DNA from: a virus
Strand: one strand, 5' to 3'
IMG/VR virus record: IMGVR_UViG_3300025769_012879
Coordinates: 62,001 to 126,000 of that record
Length of the DNA stretch: 64,000 nt
Position 1 is the stretch's first letter; each line of letters starts with the position of its first letter. Of the stretch, positions 37,068 to 46,345 are shown one piece after another. The position numbers were made by a program, and so were the translations under genes. The notes beneath the pieces are model-generated. The model saw nothing but the letters and a program-made list of their open reading frames with translations, was not told the DNA's origin and did not search any database.

Positions 37068-37218
37068 TTATATAGAAGATATATACAGCAATGTAACTGC
37101 TGCAATAACTCATACCGGATGGAGATACAAGGATCTGTTTAATTTACCGATTAAAAAAAGAAACTGGATTTTTCATTTGATTGTAAAAGTGAACCAACCG
37201 AGCGAGGAAGATGAGTAA
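36952..37218 (+). CDS. Downstream tail chaperone segment, probably made by frameshift
   Basis: The convincing coding part begins only near 37057 (N-S-S-Y-I-E-D-I-Y-S-N-V-T-A-A-I) and runs through KDLFNLPIKKRNWIFHLI to a stop at 37216-37218. Upstream in this frame, the sequence overlaps the gp26-like gene and looks like frame noise; the ATG at 36952 has no SD, and no normal start lies near 37057. The simplest reading is that this segment is a C-terminal extension of the gp26-like protein, reached by slippage at the T8 tract. A sequencing error in the T8 run would give the same picture. It overlaps the next start by 8 bases. Confidence 0.6.
   Translation: MKKVSLNLIYRLQAPAHTVIISRKGVCLSRRTFFSLNSSYIEDIYSNVTAAITHTGWRYKDLFNLPIKKRNWIFHLIVKVNQPSEEDE
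37044..37057 (+). other. Candidate frameshift/slippage site (T8 run)
   Basis: AACTTTTTTTTCCC at the 3' end of the gp26-like gene. In the zero frame it reads N-F-F-F-P-E-F-stop. A +1 ribosomal shift, a -2 shift, or loss of one T during transcription would open the frame continuing to 37218. No downstream stimulatory structure was identified by eye. Confidence 0.5.
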
Positions 37219-38677
37219 AGATTTTATAACGCGATTTATTAATCCTGATGGTACATTTAGAACGGATGACTTTCTTAAAGCGTCCAGTAAATTAGGTGGT
37301 GATATAACGGAAGCGGTAACAAAGGCTACTGTGCTGCAAGCCGCCGCTGGTGTTTTTGAAGGTTCTCTTGCAGGGCAAAAACTATTATTTTTAGAACTAG
37401 TAGGTCAAATAGAAAAATTTCAAGTAGATGCGTTAAAGACTCTTGGTATAACTGACTTTAATAAAGAACTTGGACAATCAGTAGCATTGTTTCAAGATTT
37501 AAACAGTAATGTGAATAGGTTTGGTATTACTCAGGAAACGCTTAAAGATACTATTATTGAGACTACAAAAGCGTTTGATCAATCAGGAGAAGTTGGTAGC
37601 AAAGGAATAGAAAAACTTTCAAGAGCAATTGCAGCAAACTCTAACATAGTAGATAGATCTACATTAGTTGAATTTTCTAAAGGATTGGTTTTTCAATCAG
37701 GTCGTTCAGCAGAACAAGTTGCTGGATTATCAGATAATTTAATAAAACTTGCTGTAGATCTTCGAAGACCGCCTAGTGAAATTATTAAAATGACAACGGC
37801 GTTGGCATCAAATAATGCTACTTTTGCTACAACTAGTAAAGAAATGGATAAGATCATAATAAGATCTACTAAAATGGCGCGCGCGCTAGGTATTGGGTCT
37901 GATGCTCTTAGAGGTTATGGCGCTAGAACGTTTACAATTCAATCAAGAATACGTGAACTTGGACAACTTGGTAGACTTGCAAGAAGATTGGGATTTGATA
38001 TTAATGCGAGACTTATAGGTTCGACAAAAGCAGCAGATAGAATACAGGGAGCGATTCAATTTCTATACAAATTAAATAGAGCAATGCAAACTGCGACAGA
38101 AGATCAAAAACAAGCAACTGCCGCGTACTTGGAGACAACGCAACTTGGTGCTATCGGTGGACAGGGAATCAGGGCGGCAATTATGGCAAGAAGACTTCTC
38201 AGTCCTGCTGAAATAGAGAAACTGGTCAAAGAACGTGCTGGTCGCGGTGCAAGACCAGGAGAAATAGATCGGTTAAGAAGAGGGGCAGTAACTACAGCAG
38301 ATCGATTAAGAGTTCAAGCGGATCAAATACGACTTGCAGCAGCAACGAAAGCGATCTCTGAGTTGACAGGAATTACGGGAACTACACAGGAGATTGTACA
38401 AACTCTCGGAAGAGACTTGCAGGTATACATACCACAGTTTGAAAAAGCAGCAAGAGCAATTAGTGAAGGAACAGGAAAATTTGCGGGAGTGATGGTTGAA
38501 TTTGTTGGTTTGGTAGTTAGACTTGTAGCAAACAGGGGACAACTAGATAGCGCAGAAGCACAGCGTTTAATAAATAGATTGACACAAATACTCCCACAAG
38601 TACAGACAAAAATGGGTATGGGTGCTGGAGGTCGCACCGCAGCGCCAGCAGCGGCACCTGCACCCCGGACTCCTTAA
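37211..38677 (+). CDS. Tape-measure-like tail protein (488 aa)
   Basis: Almost wholly helical, Ala/Gln/Arg/Lys-rich protein with alternating Lys-rich and hydrophobic stretches and a Pro/Ala-rich C-terminus. There is a hydrophobic patch around residues 45-65. Length and composition are compatible with a tape measure (T4 gp29, 590 aa), and the order tube, chaperone, this gene, baseplate hub/tube-cap genes supports it. No specific gp29 motif is recognised. SD GAGGAAG. Confidence 0.55.
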   Translation: MSKDFITRFINPDGTFRTDDFLKASSKLGGDITEAVTKATVLQAAAGVFEGSLAGQKLLFLELVGQIEKFQVDALKTLGITDFNKELGQSVALFQDLNSNVNRFGITQETLKDTIIETTKAFDQSGEVGSKGIEKLSRAIAANSNIVDRSTLVEFSKGLVFQSGRSAEQVAGLSDNLIKLAVDLRRPPSEIIKMTTALASNNATFATTSKEMDKIIIRSTKMARALGIGSDALRGYGARTFTIQSRIRELGQLGRLARRLGFDINARLIGSTKAADRIQGAIQFLYKLNRAMQTATEDQKQATAAYLETTQLGAIGGQGIRAAIMARRLLSPAEIEKLVKERAGRGARPGEIDRLRRGAVTTADRLRVQADQIRLAAATKAISELTGITGTTQEIVQTLGRDLQVYIPQFEKAARAISEGTGKFAGVMVEFVGLVVRLVANRGQLDSAEAQRLINRLTQILPQVQTKMGMGAGGRTAAPAAAPAPRTP

Positions 38678-38710
38678 CTTTAGTCAGTCTCTGAAATAAA
38701 AACATTTAAA

Positions 38711-38724
38711 GACATAATTATAGT
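38711..38724 (+). promoter_or_regulatory. Shared upstream motif GACATAATTATAGT
   Basis: Near-copy of the element at 35690, again abutting the ATG (38725) with no SD. Confidence 0.35.
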
Positions 38725-39558
38725 ATGGCAATATCAATAGGCAACACTTATATAAATGGTTTAATAGATGCTGCGGTCGGACCACTTGACAGTATTTTTA
38801 CTTCACATGCGAGTGATCCCACATTAAAGACAGCACTTCCCGCAGAAACAGAAATAAGAAATAAGTTGAGTTTTGCCAACATTTATATTTCTTTTCCAAC
38901 TAAAGGTGGCAACATACCATTTTTAAATTTTTTGCCCTCAAACATTTTAGTTTTTCCAGCGTACTTGTCTTCTTTTTCTGACAAGTTCCAAGTAGACGCT
39001 TCTGGTCAAAAGTATTATGGTAGGACTGATCCAACACCAAATTATAAAGGTGTTACAAGAAATATTTCTGTTGGACTATCAATTCCATGCTTTAACTCTA
39101 AAGATGCAAACGAGAACATGAAAAAGATTAACGCATTTGTTCAGAATCTATATCCAACATATAATTCTTTTAAAGGTGATTTGATAATGGGTTCGCCACC
39201 TCTTGTGAGAGTAAAATTTGGTAACTTAATAACAAATCAAGCAAAAGGTTATGGTGGACTTTTAGGATATATAACCAGTTTTGATTATAGTTTTGATGTT
39301 AATGATGGTTTTTATTTTTCAAATGACGGATCAAACTCAACAAATTTGTTTTTTAAATCTTATAATTTAACTTTCACTTTTACAGTTCTACACGAAGGTG
39401 TCGTTGGAAACATAAACGGAAAAGAGTCTATAAACCGTCCTTTCCCTTATCAGACAAATACAAGCAGATTCAATCCTGCACAAATTTTGGGAGGGTCTGG
39501 GGCAACCGCACCAATATCTCAAGATATAGCACAGCAATCACAACTGGGGGAGAACTAA
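38725..39558 (+). CDS. Baseplate tube-cap-like protein (gp48-like)
   Basis: 277 aa. Beta-rich with a segment LLGYITSFDYSFDVNDGFYF typical of tube-like baseplate proteins of contractile tails, then a SYNLTFTFTVLHEG strand pair. In T4, gp48 (364 aa) and gp54 cap and initiate the tail tube; placement after the tape-measure candidate and before a gp53-like gene supports this assignment. The precise identity is uncertain. Confidence 0.55.
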   Translation: MAISIGNTYINGLIDAAVGPLDSIFTSHASDPTLKTALPAETEIRNKLSFANIYISFPTKGGNIPFLNFLPSNILVFPAYLSSFSDKFQVDASGQKYYGRTDPTPNYKGVTRNISVGLSIPCFNSKDANENMKKINAFVQNLYPTYNSFKGDLIMGSPPLVRVKFGNLITNQAKGYGGLLGYITSFDYSFDVNDGFYFSNDGSNSTNLFFKSYNLTFTFTVLHEGVVGNINGKESINRPFPYQTNTSRFNPAQILGGSGATAPISQDIAQQSQLGEN

Positions 39559-39559
39559 T

Positions 39560-39910
39560 ATGACATCTAGGTATTCAAAAACTCGACCCCAAGAATTAAA
39601 TGACTTGCAATATAAACAAGTTTATCCTGAGAAGTTTGAAAATTATCGAAAAAGTTATTTGTTAAAAAAAGAAACACTAAACATAAATTATCCTACATTT
39701 AATGATGTGCTTGGGTTTGATTATGAGATTCATGTTTGGGGGGTTGGTGATCGCTATTACAAACTCGCCTCTAGATATTATGGCGATCCTACATATTGGT
39801 GGGTGATCGCGTGGTTTAATAAAAAACCAACAGAAAGTCACATTGAAGTTGGAGATTTTATAAGAGTGCCCCTTCCTTTAAATCAAGTTTTAGTTACTTT
39901 GGGGTATTAA
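39560..39910 (+). CDS. Baseplate wedge protein, gp53/LysM-like
   Basis: 116 aa. The C-terminal half reads as a LysM-like module: D-R-Y-Y-K-L-A-S-R-Y-Y-G-D-P-T-Y-W-W-V-I, then a helix and EVGDFIRVPLPL. This is characteristic of gp53-like baseplate proteins and LysM tail hub proteins of contractile phages. It starts one base after the previous stop codon and abuts the large gene downstream. Confidence 0.7.
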   Translation: MTSRYSKTRPQELNDLQYKQVYPEKFENYRKSYLLKKETLNINYPTFNDVLGFDYEIHVWGVGDRYYKLASRYYGDPTYWWVIAWFNKKPTESHIEVGDFIRVPLPLNQVLVTLGY

Positions 39911-42619
39911 ATGTCATACTTCTTTCCTTTAAATACAAAAAGCAAAGTCAAACCTGCTTCAATTTTAGAGTCTTTTCTTTATCAGATTTTATTGCCAGAT
40001 ATTTCAAACACAAAAAATCGCAGCAAAGCGTTCAAATTTTTAAAGAATGAAGATCGATTAGAGGAATTATTTAAAAAAAATAATGGATTAATTCAACTTA
40101 GTCCAAGTTTTGGTTGTGATTTTGAATCTAGTGTTAAAAACACATCAAAAGAAGGTAAAAAAGAGCACTTGGAGTTTATACAAAATTTGTCCCCTGAAAA
40201 GTTGGCAGTTATGACACCATTCATAAGAATGTATATTGTTCCAAAAAAGTTTTTAAACAATCCTAAAGATTTTAAATCAAACCTTATACCAATTTCTTTT
40301 TCTAAAGAATTTGACACTGACTTTTATTTAAAAAGACAACGTGGGTTGGGCAACGCTTTGGCAACTGCAATCCCAGGGCAGGGTCAAGATACAGTATCAA
40401 CAAGTCGCGGCGAAACTGCTGCGATCTTAGATCTTTCATTGTCAAGAAACTACAATACTGTTGGTGCTCAGGACTTTTACAATGTAAACGTAAAATTTTA
40501 TTTTTCATCTTTTAATGTTTTTGCCTATAAACCAGCAGTTGAAAAGCAGTTTTTAACTGGTTTTGGTTATGGTGGCGATACTGTGGCAGCATTAGGTGCC
40601 TCTAATGTAAGGTATAGTAAATTAATTGAACAAAATAATAATGATTTTCAGTTGGTATTACACTATGGATACACAGTTGATAGAACTGTATCTGAGTCCA
40701 TATTTCCTTTTTCAGAGAGATCTATTATTGAAAATTTTGAACAAAGATATGTTGCGATAAAACCGTACCAGAATGATATATCTTTTGACGAGTTCGGAGG
40801 CGTTACTTTAAATGTGACATACTCACCAGAAATAGATAACATTTTACTAGACACAATAAAATTTCCAACAAAAATATTTGAGAACAAAGAAGTTTTTAAT
40901 ATTGTTCAAAAGGATATGTCTCCTTTGGAAATAAATCTTTCAAATCAACTAGAGCAAGCACAAAAAGAATTAAAAGTTGCAAATAAAAATCAGGTTGCTA
41001 GAAAAAAACTAACAAGCAAAGTTAGAAGTTTGAAAACAAAAATCGCTGCATATCCTGCATTTAGATATGCACAGTTGTTAGGAGACCTCTTAAATAAAGA
41101 AAAAAGTGTTTATGATTTATCCGTATCAGGAAATAAATCAGGAAAAGGTATAGACTCTAAATATACTTTTAATGTAACATTGAAAGATGGTGATAAGAAA
41201 ACTGAAATTTTAAGAGAAACTTATACCTTGAAAAAAATAAAAAAGCAAGTTGAAAAAATTAAACTAGAAAGAAAGGATGAAAAGGATTTATTAATTTTAA
41301 AAGATGATAAGTTCTTAGAACTCACAGTTTCAAGAATGTTGCCAAGCATGACAACAAGTTCTATAAAGTTTGTTTTTTTAAGAGATTTAATTTCAGCAGT
41401 TGTAAAAATATCGAATGTTGATAAAAATATGCCTCCCATAATTTTTGATAACTTTCCAATGATATTACCAGATGGTAAAAGATATTGGTGTAATATGGGC
41501 GATATCCCAATTAGATTTAAGAGAATCAAAGGCATACTACAAACCTTTTTAGTGCAAAGTCCTGGTGGAGATTTGCGCGATTTCTTAAAATATATTTTTT
41601 CCGTTGTTGTGCCCAACACAATTGTTGAGGAAGAGCAAAAAAAGTTCTTACCACAGTTCTCTTTCAACTATGTCAATTTTGATATTTCATCTTGGAAATC
41701 AGATAATAAAAATGGTAAAAAAGCAAAAGAACTTTTTCTTGATGGCGATAAGGGAGACTTGATTGATTTTGCTAAAGATTATTTAGATAGTTCAGATGCT
41801 GGTGCATCTAAGCATTGCATATATGTTGGAGTGAACCCTGACATTACTCAACAAGATACGTCTCTTTCTCTTGGTACCGAATTGCCAATAGACTCTGACC
41901 TTTTTAAAAATGATGACAAATTATTAAAAGCGGGCGTGGTAAAGACAATCATAGGCAACCCTAGAGGCGTTGTTCAACAAATAAACTTTTCTGGAGAAAG
42001 TTCAGAAATGTTTACCAACTTCCTTTATGCGTATAGAGGTTCAGACAAGTCCTCTTTCAACGCAAGTTCAATTTCTAACTACAACTGCACTGTGCAAATG
42101 TATGGAAATTTTGCTCTGGACTTTCCAGGTCGCTTTTATATTCCCGCTGCTTCTATCGGATATAGTCCAGATTATAAAGATGGAGAAAGGGATAGGTTGT
42201 TAGGAAATGATTTTGAAATTGGTGGAATTTATACCATACAAACAAAAACAGATACTTTAAGTTTGACAAATATGACTTATTCTTCTACAGTTAGTGGGTT
42301 TCAACATCTCAGAGAATCAGAGAGATCAAAAAGAGAAATAAAAGAAAAAGTAGATTCAAACGAAAAGCAAAAAATAATACCAACAAATAGTCCAAAAATC
42401 ACAATAAGCGATTATCTTTATGAGCAGAGTGGGGAATATGAACAGATATATGTCAAGAAGTCAAGAGCACCAGTTCCATCTGCAACCCCAAGAGTAAAAT
42501 CTGCTGCTGATGTGGGTGTAACACTACCTGGGTCAACTCCAGCACCAACCCCTGCACCACCACCGGGTGGATTGTTTGGTCGTCAAGCAGGTGGATTTAA
42601 ACAGTTTCCAGAGGGATAG
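39911..42619 (+). CDS. Large baseplate-region protein (902 aa)
   Basis: Unrecognised long protein starting MSYFFPLNTKSKVKPASILE. It is Lys/Asn/Phe-rich, with a coiled-coil stretch near residues 340-380 and a Pro/Gly-rich C-terminal tail (PTPAPPPGGLFGRQAGGF). Located in the baseplate block right after the gp53-like gene, it may be a wedge or hub protein (T4 gp6/gp27/gp29 region), but no motif allows a choice. Confidence 0.5.
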   Translation: MSYFFPLNTKSKVKPASILESFLYQILLPDISNTKNRSKAFKFLKNEDRLEELFKKNNGLIQLSPSFGCDFESSVKNTSKEGKKEHLEFIQNLSPEKLAVMTPFIRMYIVPKKFLNNPKDFKSNLIPISFSKEFDTDFYLKRQRGLGNALATAIPGQGQDTVSTSRGETAAILDLSLSRNYNTVGAQDFYNVNVKFYFSSFNVFAYKPAVEKQFLTGFGYGGDTVAALGASNVRYSKLIEQNNNDFQLVLHYGYTVDRTVSESIFPFSERSIIENFEQRYVAIKPYQNDISFDEFGGVTLNVTYSPEIDNILLDTIKFPTKIFENKEVFNIVQKDMSPLEINLSNQLEQAQKELKVANKNQVARKKLTSKVRSLKTKIAAYPAFRYAQLLGDLLNKEKSVYDLSVSGNKSGKGIDSKYTFNVTLKDGDKKTEILRETYTLKKIKKQVEKIKLERKDEKDLLILKDDKFLELTVSRMLPSMTTSSIKFVFLRDLISAVVKISNVDKNMPPIIFDNFPMILPDGKRYWCNMGDIPIRFKRIKGILQTFLVQSPGGDLRDFLKYIFSVVVPNTIVEEEQKKFLPQFSFNYVNFDISSWKSDNKNGKKAKELFLDGDKGDLIDFAKDYLDSSDAGASKHCIYVGVNPDITQQDTSLSLGTELPIDSDLFKNDDKLLKAGVVKTIIGNPRGVVQQINFSGESSEMFTNFLYAYRGSDKSSFNASSISNYNCTVQMYGNFALDFPGRFYIPAASIGYSPDYKDGERDRLLGNDFEIGGIYTIQTKTDTLSLTNMTYSSTVSGFQHLRESERSKREIKEKVDSNEKQKIIPTNSPKITISDYLYEQSGEYEQIYVKKSRAPVPSATPRVKSAADVGVTLPGSTPAPTPAPPPGGLFGRQAGGFKQFPEG

Positions 42620-42625
42620 AATGCG

Positions 42626-44299
42626 ATGAAAATTAATGTTCAAAAAATAATATCCTACACAGAACCTTCAGAAGTTAATGAAGAGAATACTAAATTAGAT
42701 ATTGAATCTGTAGAACCTGGGTCTGAGACTGCACCATTGTATGAATATAAAAGTGAATACAAGAAGCAAGTCAATGAACAAAATTATCCTGTTGGGGTTA
42801 CCAAAAAGTTTAACCAAAAGAAACTTAATTTAAATTTCAACTTTTTTAAAACAAAAGAAGCAGCAATTAAATATCTGGATGGACTTGATGAATATGCTGG
42901 ATATAAAATTATTTATGTCAAAGGTCCTATGCCAATTGACGCCAGCAACCCTGATAGCACTAAAGTTTGGAAATTTAAAATTGAATATCCAATTAACCCA
43001 CCATTAAATCTATACAATGGGATAGACCTTCTTTATAAAGATCTTTTTTATGGAAAATTAAATAACAAAAACAATGTTATAAAATTTAAAAATGATGAAA
43101 AATTATTAAAGCAGTTTAATGGGACATCTTTCAAGGCAATAAACTTTGTTCATGACGCTGCCGTAGAACTTTTAAAGCAGTATAACCAACAAAGAAAAAC
43201 TCATCCAAAAAGTATATTAAACAATATACAAATAACTAAAGCATATACAAAAAGTATAGATTATAAGAATTATTTAAAAATATTAAATCAACAGTTTTTC
43301 AATGAAGTTTTAAATCCAATTAAAAATACAAAAAAGATTTCAAATTTTGATAATTTTTTACTTTTATTTCACCAATGGATGAAAACAAAGGGAGGACCTG
43401 TAACAGAGTCTTCCTTTTATAAAAGTTTTTATAACAACATTTATGCTACTGGATTAGCATTTGATGTTTATGAAATTACTAGCGAAGAGGAAAAAGAACA
43501 GATATTAAATGATCCAAGATATTCAACTTTATATTATCTTGCAAAAATGAATGGGTTTAGAATTGATCCAAACTATCCAACGAGACTCGTAGCAGATATA
43601 AAATCAGAAAAGATGTTGGACTTATATGCAAAAAAATATTTTGAAGAACAAGATATAGAAAAAATACCACCTTTAATATATAAAAATTATTTTGACTTGG
43701 TTGAATTCTCTTTTTCCTCTAAAGATTCAATTTCTTTATTCTTATTAAATTTAATAAACTTTTACAATAACTTTGTTGACAAATATTTGTACTCGATAGA
43801 TTTTACAGCATCTGCTGATATAAGTCAAAACTATAAAAAGAAGTTTGCAACCAATAAAGTATTAAGAAGAAAATTTGATGCCAACGATTTGGTGGTTGAA
43901 AGGGTTGATGGTAATTTTACTTTAAATAAAAAATATTTGAAGACTTATGTTGATTTTAGATTATATGAAGAATCAATAAATTTACCACAAAAACAATATG
44001 AACATTTAATTGATAAAATGATGACTTTGATAAGTGTGTTTGATTCAAAAAGTTTTATAAGCACAACTAATTTTTCTGAGAAACTTTTAACTTCAGTGCA
44101 GGCAATAAATTATTTAGAGAATTTTATTAATAGTAAAAAGAATCCAGACTCTGACAAGGTTGATTTTGCTTATGTTTTTGGTTTAGCGAAAGAAAAACTC
44201 TTGACATCTGGTGAGGACTTTAGTAATCTTGTACAGCAAGACGAAGAAGGGAACATATTCTCTGTTTCGCCGGTTGATATTAGCACAGACTTTTCTTAA
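42626..44299 (+). CDS. Baseplate-region hypothetical protein (557 aa)
   Basis: AT-rich gene product with many Lys, Asn, Tyr and Phe, soluble, no recognised domain. An upstream ATG (42620) hits a stop after one codon, so 42626 is the start. It ends the tail block; the next gene, the DNA polymerase, follows after 7 bases. Probably a structural protein by context. Confidence 0.5.
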   Translation: MKINVQKIISYTEPSEVNEENTKLDIESVEPGSETAPLYEYKSEYKKQVNEQNYPVGVTKKFNQKKLNLNFNFFKTKEAAIKYLDGLDEYAGYKIIYVKGPMPIDASNPDSTKVWKFKIEYPINPPLNLYNGIDLLYKDLFYGKLNNKNNVIKFKNDEKLLKQFNGTSFKAINFVHDAAVELLKQYNQQRKTHPKSILNNIQITKAYTKSIDYKNYLKILNQQFFNEVLNPIKNTKKISNFDNFLLLFHQWMKTKGGPVTESSFYKSFYNNIYATGLAFDVYEITSEEEKEQILNDPRYSTLYYLAKMNGFRIDPNYPTRLVADIKSEKMLDLYAKKYFEEQDIEKIPPLIYKNYFDLVEFSFSSKDSISLFLLNLINFYNNFVDKYLYSIDFTASADISQNYKKKFATNKVLRRKFDANDLVVERVDGNFTLNKKYLKTYVDFRLYEESINLPQKQYEHLIDKMMTLISVFDSKSFISTTNFSEKLLTSVQAINYLENFINSKKNPDSDKVDFAYVFGLAKEKLLTSGEDFSNLVQQDEEGNIFSVSPVDISTDFS

Positions 44300-44306
44300 G
44301 GACTAA

Positions 44307-45494
44307 ATGTTTTTCTCAAAAATTGATTCAAAAAATAACTGCAAGAGCATCTATGCAGATGATAAAGTATTCTCAGATTATGACGAGGATATGAAGTATA
44401 CTTGGACTTATCAAGAAGATCTACCACAGGACGTTAAGTTTGTAAAACTGTTCTGCGGTGGTAAAGATTACTTGGAACTGCTCCCAAAGCGTGATGCAGA
44501 TGAATACAAATCACTTGAGAACAAGATTAAGAACACTCTCAAGTCATACAGTGTGTGTGGGTATGACCCTCGTGGATATTGTTTGGATGAGTTGGTGGGC
44601 AAGACCTTCATTGAAGATTTTTTCAATCTCAAGAATAAAGCGATGGAACTTGCAGTAAAGAACTTCCCAGAACCAAAGAATTATGCTCAGTTGGAAAAGA
44701 TTGAGCGTTTAGTTCATTCTATTTCAAAACGTCAGTTGAACTTAGACCTTACCAACGTTTATACGGCAGCGAACGACAACCGTATCAAGAAGATCATCAA
44801 GAGGTACTCAAGTAGTCCCGCCTTTATCCACTACAACACCTTCGGGACCGTTACGGGGCGGTTATCTACTACCCCCTCTTCATTTCCCATCCTTACCTTA
44901 AACAAAGAATATCGCACTATGATTACACCAAATAATGGTGTTTTTGTCGAGTTCGATTATAATGCCTTTGAATTACGTGTTCTAACCGCCCTGCTTGGGC
45001 GTGAGCAACCGAAAGGGGATATCCACGACTGGAACATCAAGAATATCTTTAAGGACGGTACAAGTCGTTCTGAGGCGAAACAGAGGATTTTTGCTTGGTT
45101 ATATAATCCCAACTCCAACGACAAACTTTTATCTGAGAAGTACGACCGGGAGGGTCTGTTGAAAAAATATTTTTCTGATGGTAAGATTGTGACCGACTTT
45201 GACCGTGAGATTGAGGCAGATGATTATCATGCACTTAACTATCTAATCCAAAGTACGGCATCTGACTTGTTTTTGGAGCAGGTATATAAGGTATTCAAAA
45301 TTTTAGAAGACAATAACGCTAAATCTTATGTATCGATGCTTATTCATGATAGTATGATCTTAGATTTTGATAGAATGGATTACAAATTGCTGAATCAAAT
45401 CAAGGATGCTTTCAAGCAGACAAGATATGGTGACTTCAAACTAAATATTCAGGTCGGAAGGACATTAGGAGATCTAAGCGCAGAATGGAAGTAA
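44307..45494 (+). CDS. Family A DNA polymerase, polymerase domain only
   Basis: Only 395 aa, covering palm, fingers and thumb of a Pol I-type enzyme: TGRLS at 183-187 (cf. T-G-R-L-S-S), motif A EFDYNAFELR with D217 and E222, a shortened motif B around K259-Y266 (AKQRIFAWLY), NYLIQSTASD at 311-320 (cf. N-x-x-x-Q-G-T-A-A-D), and motif C SMLIHDSM with H347-D348. There is no room for a 3'-5' exonuclease domain. T4-like phages normally use the family B gp43. Rhodothermus phage RM378 has a similar split arrangement. The exonuclease may be encoded elsewhere. Confidence 0.88.
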   Translation: MFFSKIDSKNNCKSIYADDKVFSDYDEDMKYTWTYQEDLPQDVKFVKLFCGGKDYLELLPKRDADEYKSLENKIKNTLKSYSVCGYDPRGYCLDELVGKTFIEDFFNLKNKAMELAVKNFPEPKNYAQLEKIERLVHSISKRQLNLDLTNVYTAANDNRIKKIIKRYSSSPAFIHYNTFGTVTGRLSTTPSSFPILTLNKEYRTMITPNNGVFVEFDYNAFELRVLTALLGREQPKGDIHDWNIKNIFKDGTSRSEAKQRIFAWLYNPNSNDKLLSEKYDREGLLKKYFSDGKIVTDFDREIEADDYHALNYLIQSTASDLFLEQVYKVFKILEDNNAKSYVSMLIHDSMILDFDRMDYKLLNQIKDAFKQTRYGDFKLNIQVGRTLGDLSAEWK

Positions 45495-46330
45495 TTGGTA
45501 TTGGCAATGCAGGTCGTGAGATTTGTAAAATATTTGAGCAAAAAGGGTATAAAACATACTCTATTGATAATCACAGCGATGCTTTTGTAAAGTTTCCTAA
45601 AGTAAAGACGATTGAGGAGGCAGAAAAGGTTGAAATTGACCTTTCAGAGTTAAAAAATAATATAAAATCGGACCATATTCTGTGTGTAATGGCAGGATCT
45701 GGTCTTATAACAGGTGCTTGCCTTAGAATTTTAGAGAATTTCAGAGATAAGAAGATTGATTTTCTTTATATTCAACCTGACACATCATTTATGAACAATA
45801 ATGGCAAGACAAGAGAGCGAGTTGTAAGGAATATTCTACAAGAGTTTGCCCGTTCAGGGTTATTCAACAAAATGTGGATGGTTTCCAACAAAAGTATTGC
45901 TAACCTCTCGTCAGATATATCGATTGGCAACTATTTTGAGAAGGTCAACGAGAAAGTAGTTGACATGTGGCACCTGATGGAGTATTATAGTCAGGCAACT
46001 GCGTTGATGGGGAACTTGGAAGAACCACAAGAGCAGAATAGGATAGCAACTTTTGGTCTGTATAGTTTGAACGACGAAACAGAGCAGAAGTTCTATGAAC
46101 TGGAAGGAGTGAGAGAAAAACACTTTTACTTTACTTTTAGTGAAGAAACATTGAAAGAAACAGGCAATGTTTTAGAATTAGTATCTCGTAAATTGGAAAA
46201 AGCGCAAGAAAATGAATTTCAGGAAGTATCTTACGGATTTTTCCCATCGGGATATACTGTTGACAAAGTGTACATAATGTACTATACTAATCATATACAA
46301 AGCGAGGCAGGAAAATCACCTGTCTTATAA
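45485..46330 (+). CDS. Divergent FtsZ/tubulin-like protein
   Basis: 281 aa. It opens with a Rossmann-like MEVIGIGNAGREICKIF; residues 64-98 (HILCVMAGSGLITGACLRIL then a DFLYIQPD strand) align by eye with FtsZ HMVFVTAG-GGGTGTGAAP-VVA...GVVTKPF. Then R-x-x-x-V-x-x-x-L near 110-120, KMWMVSNKSIANL near 129-141 (cf. FtsZ L-I-V-I-P-N-D-K-L-L) and a helix with FEKVNEKVVDM (cf. A-F-x-x-A-D-E-V-L). The glycine-rich GTP loop is degenerate (AGSGLITG instead of GGGTGTG), so GTP binding is uncertain. It overlaps the polymerase gene by 10 bases. Confidence 0.55.
   Translation: MEVIGIGNAGREICKIFEQKGYKTYSIDNHSDAFVKFPKVKTIEEAEKVEIDLSELKNNIKSDHILCVMAGSGLITGACLRILENFRDKKIDFLYIQPDTSFMNNNGKTRERVVRNILQEFARSGLFNKMWMVSNKSIANLSSDISIGNYFEKVNEKVVDMWHLMEYYSQATALMGNLEEPQEQNRIATFGLYSLNDETEQKFYELEGVREKHFYFTFSEETLKETGNVLELVSRKLEKAQENEFQEVSYGFFPSGYTVDKVYIMYYTNHIQSEAGKSPVL
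46260..46288 (+). promoter_or_regulatory. Sigma70-type promoter for gp32
   Basis: TTGACA, 17 bases, TATACT, inside the 3' end of the FtsZ-like gene; the -10 lies about 57 bases before the gp32 ATG. Confidence 0.6.
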
Positions 46331-46345
46331 AAAGGAGAAAATAAT

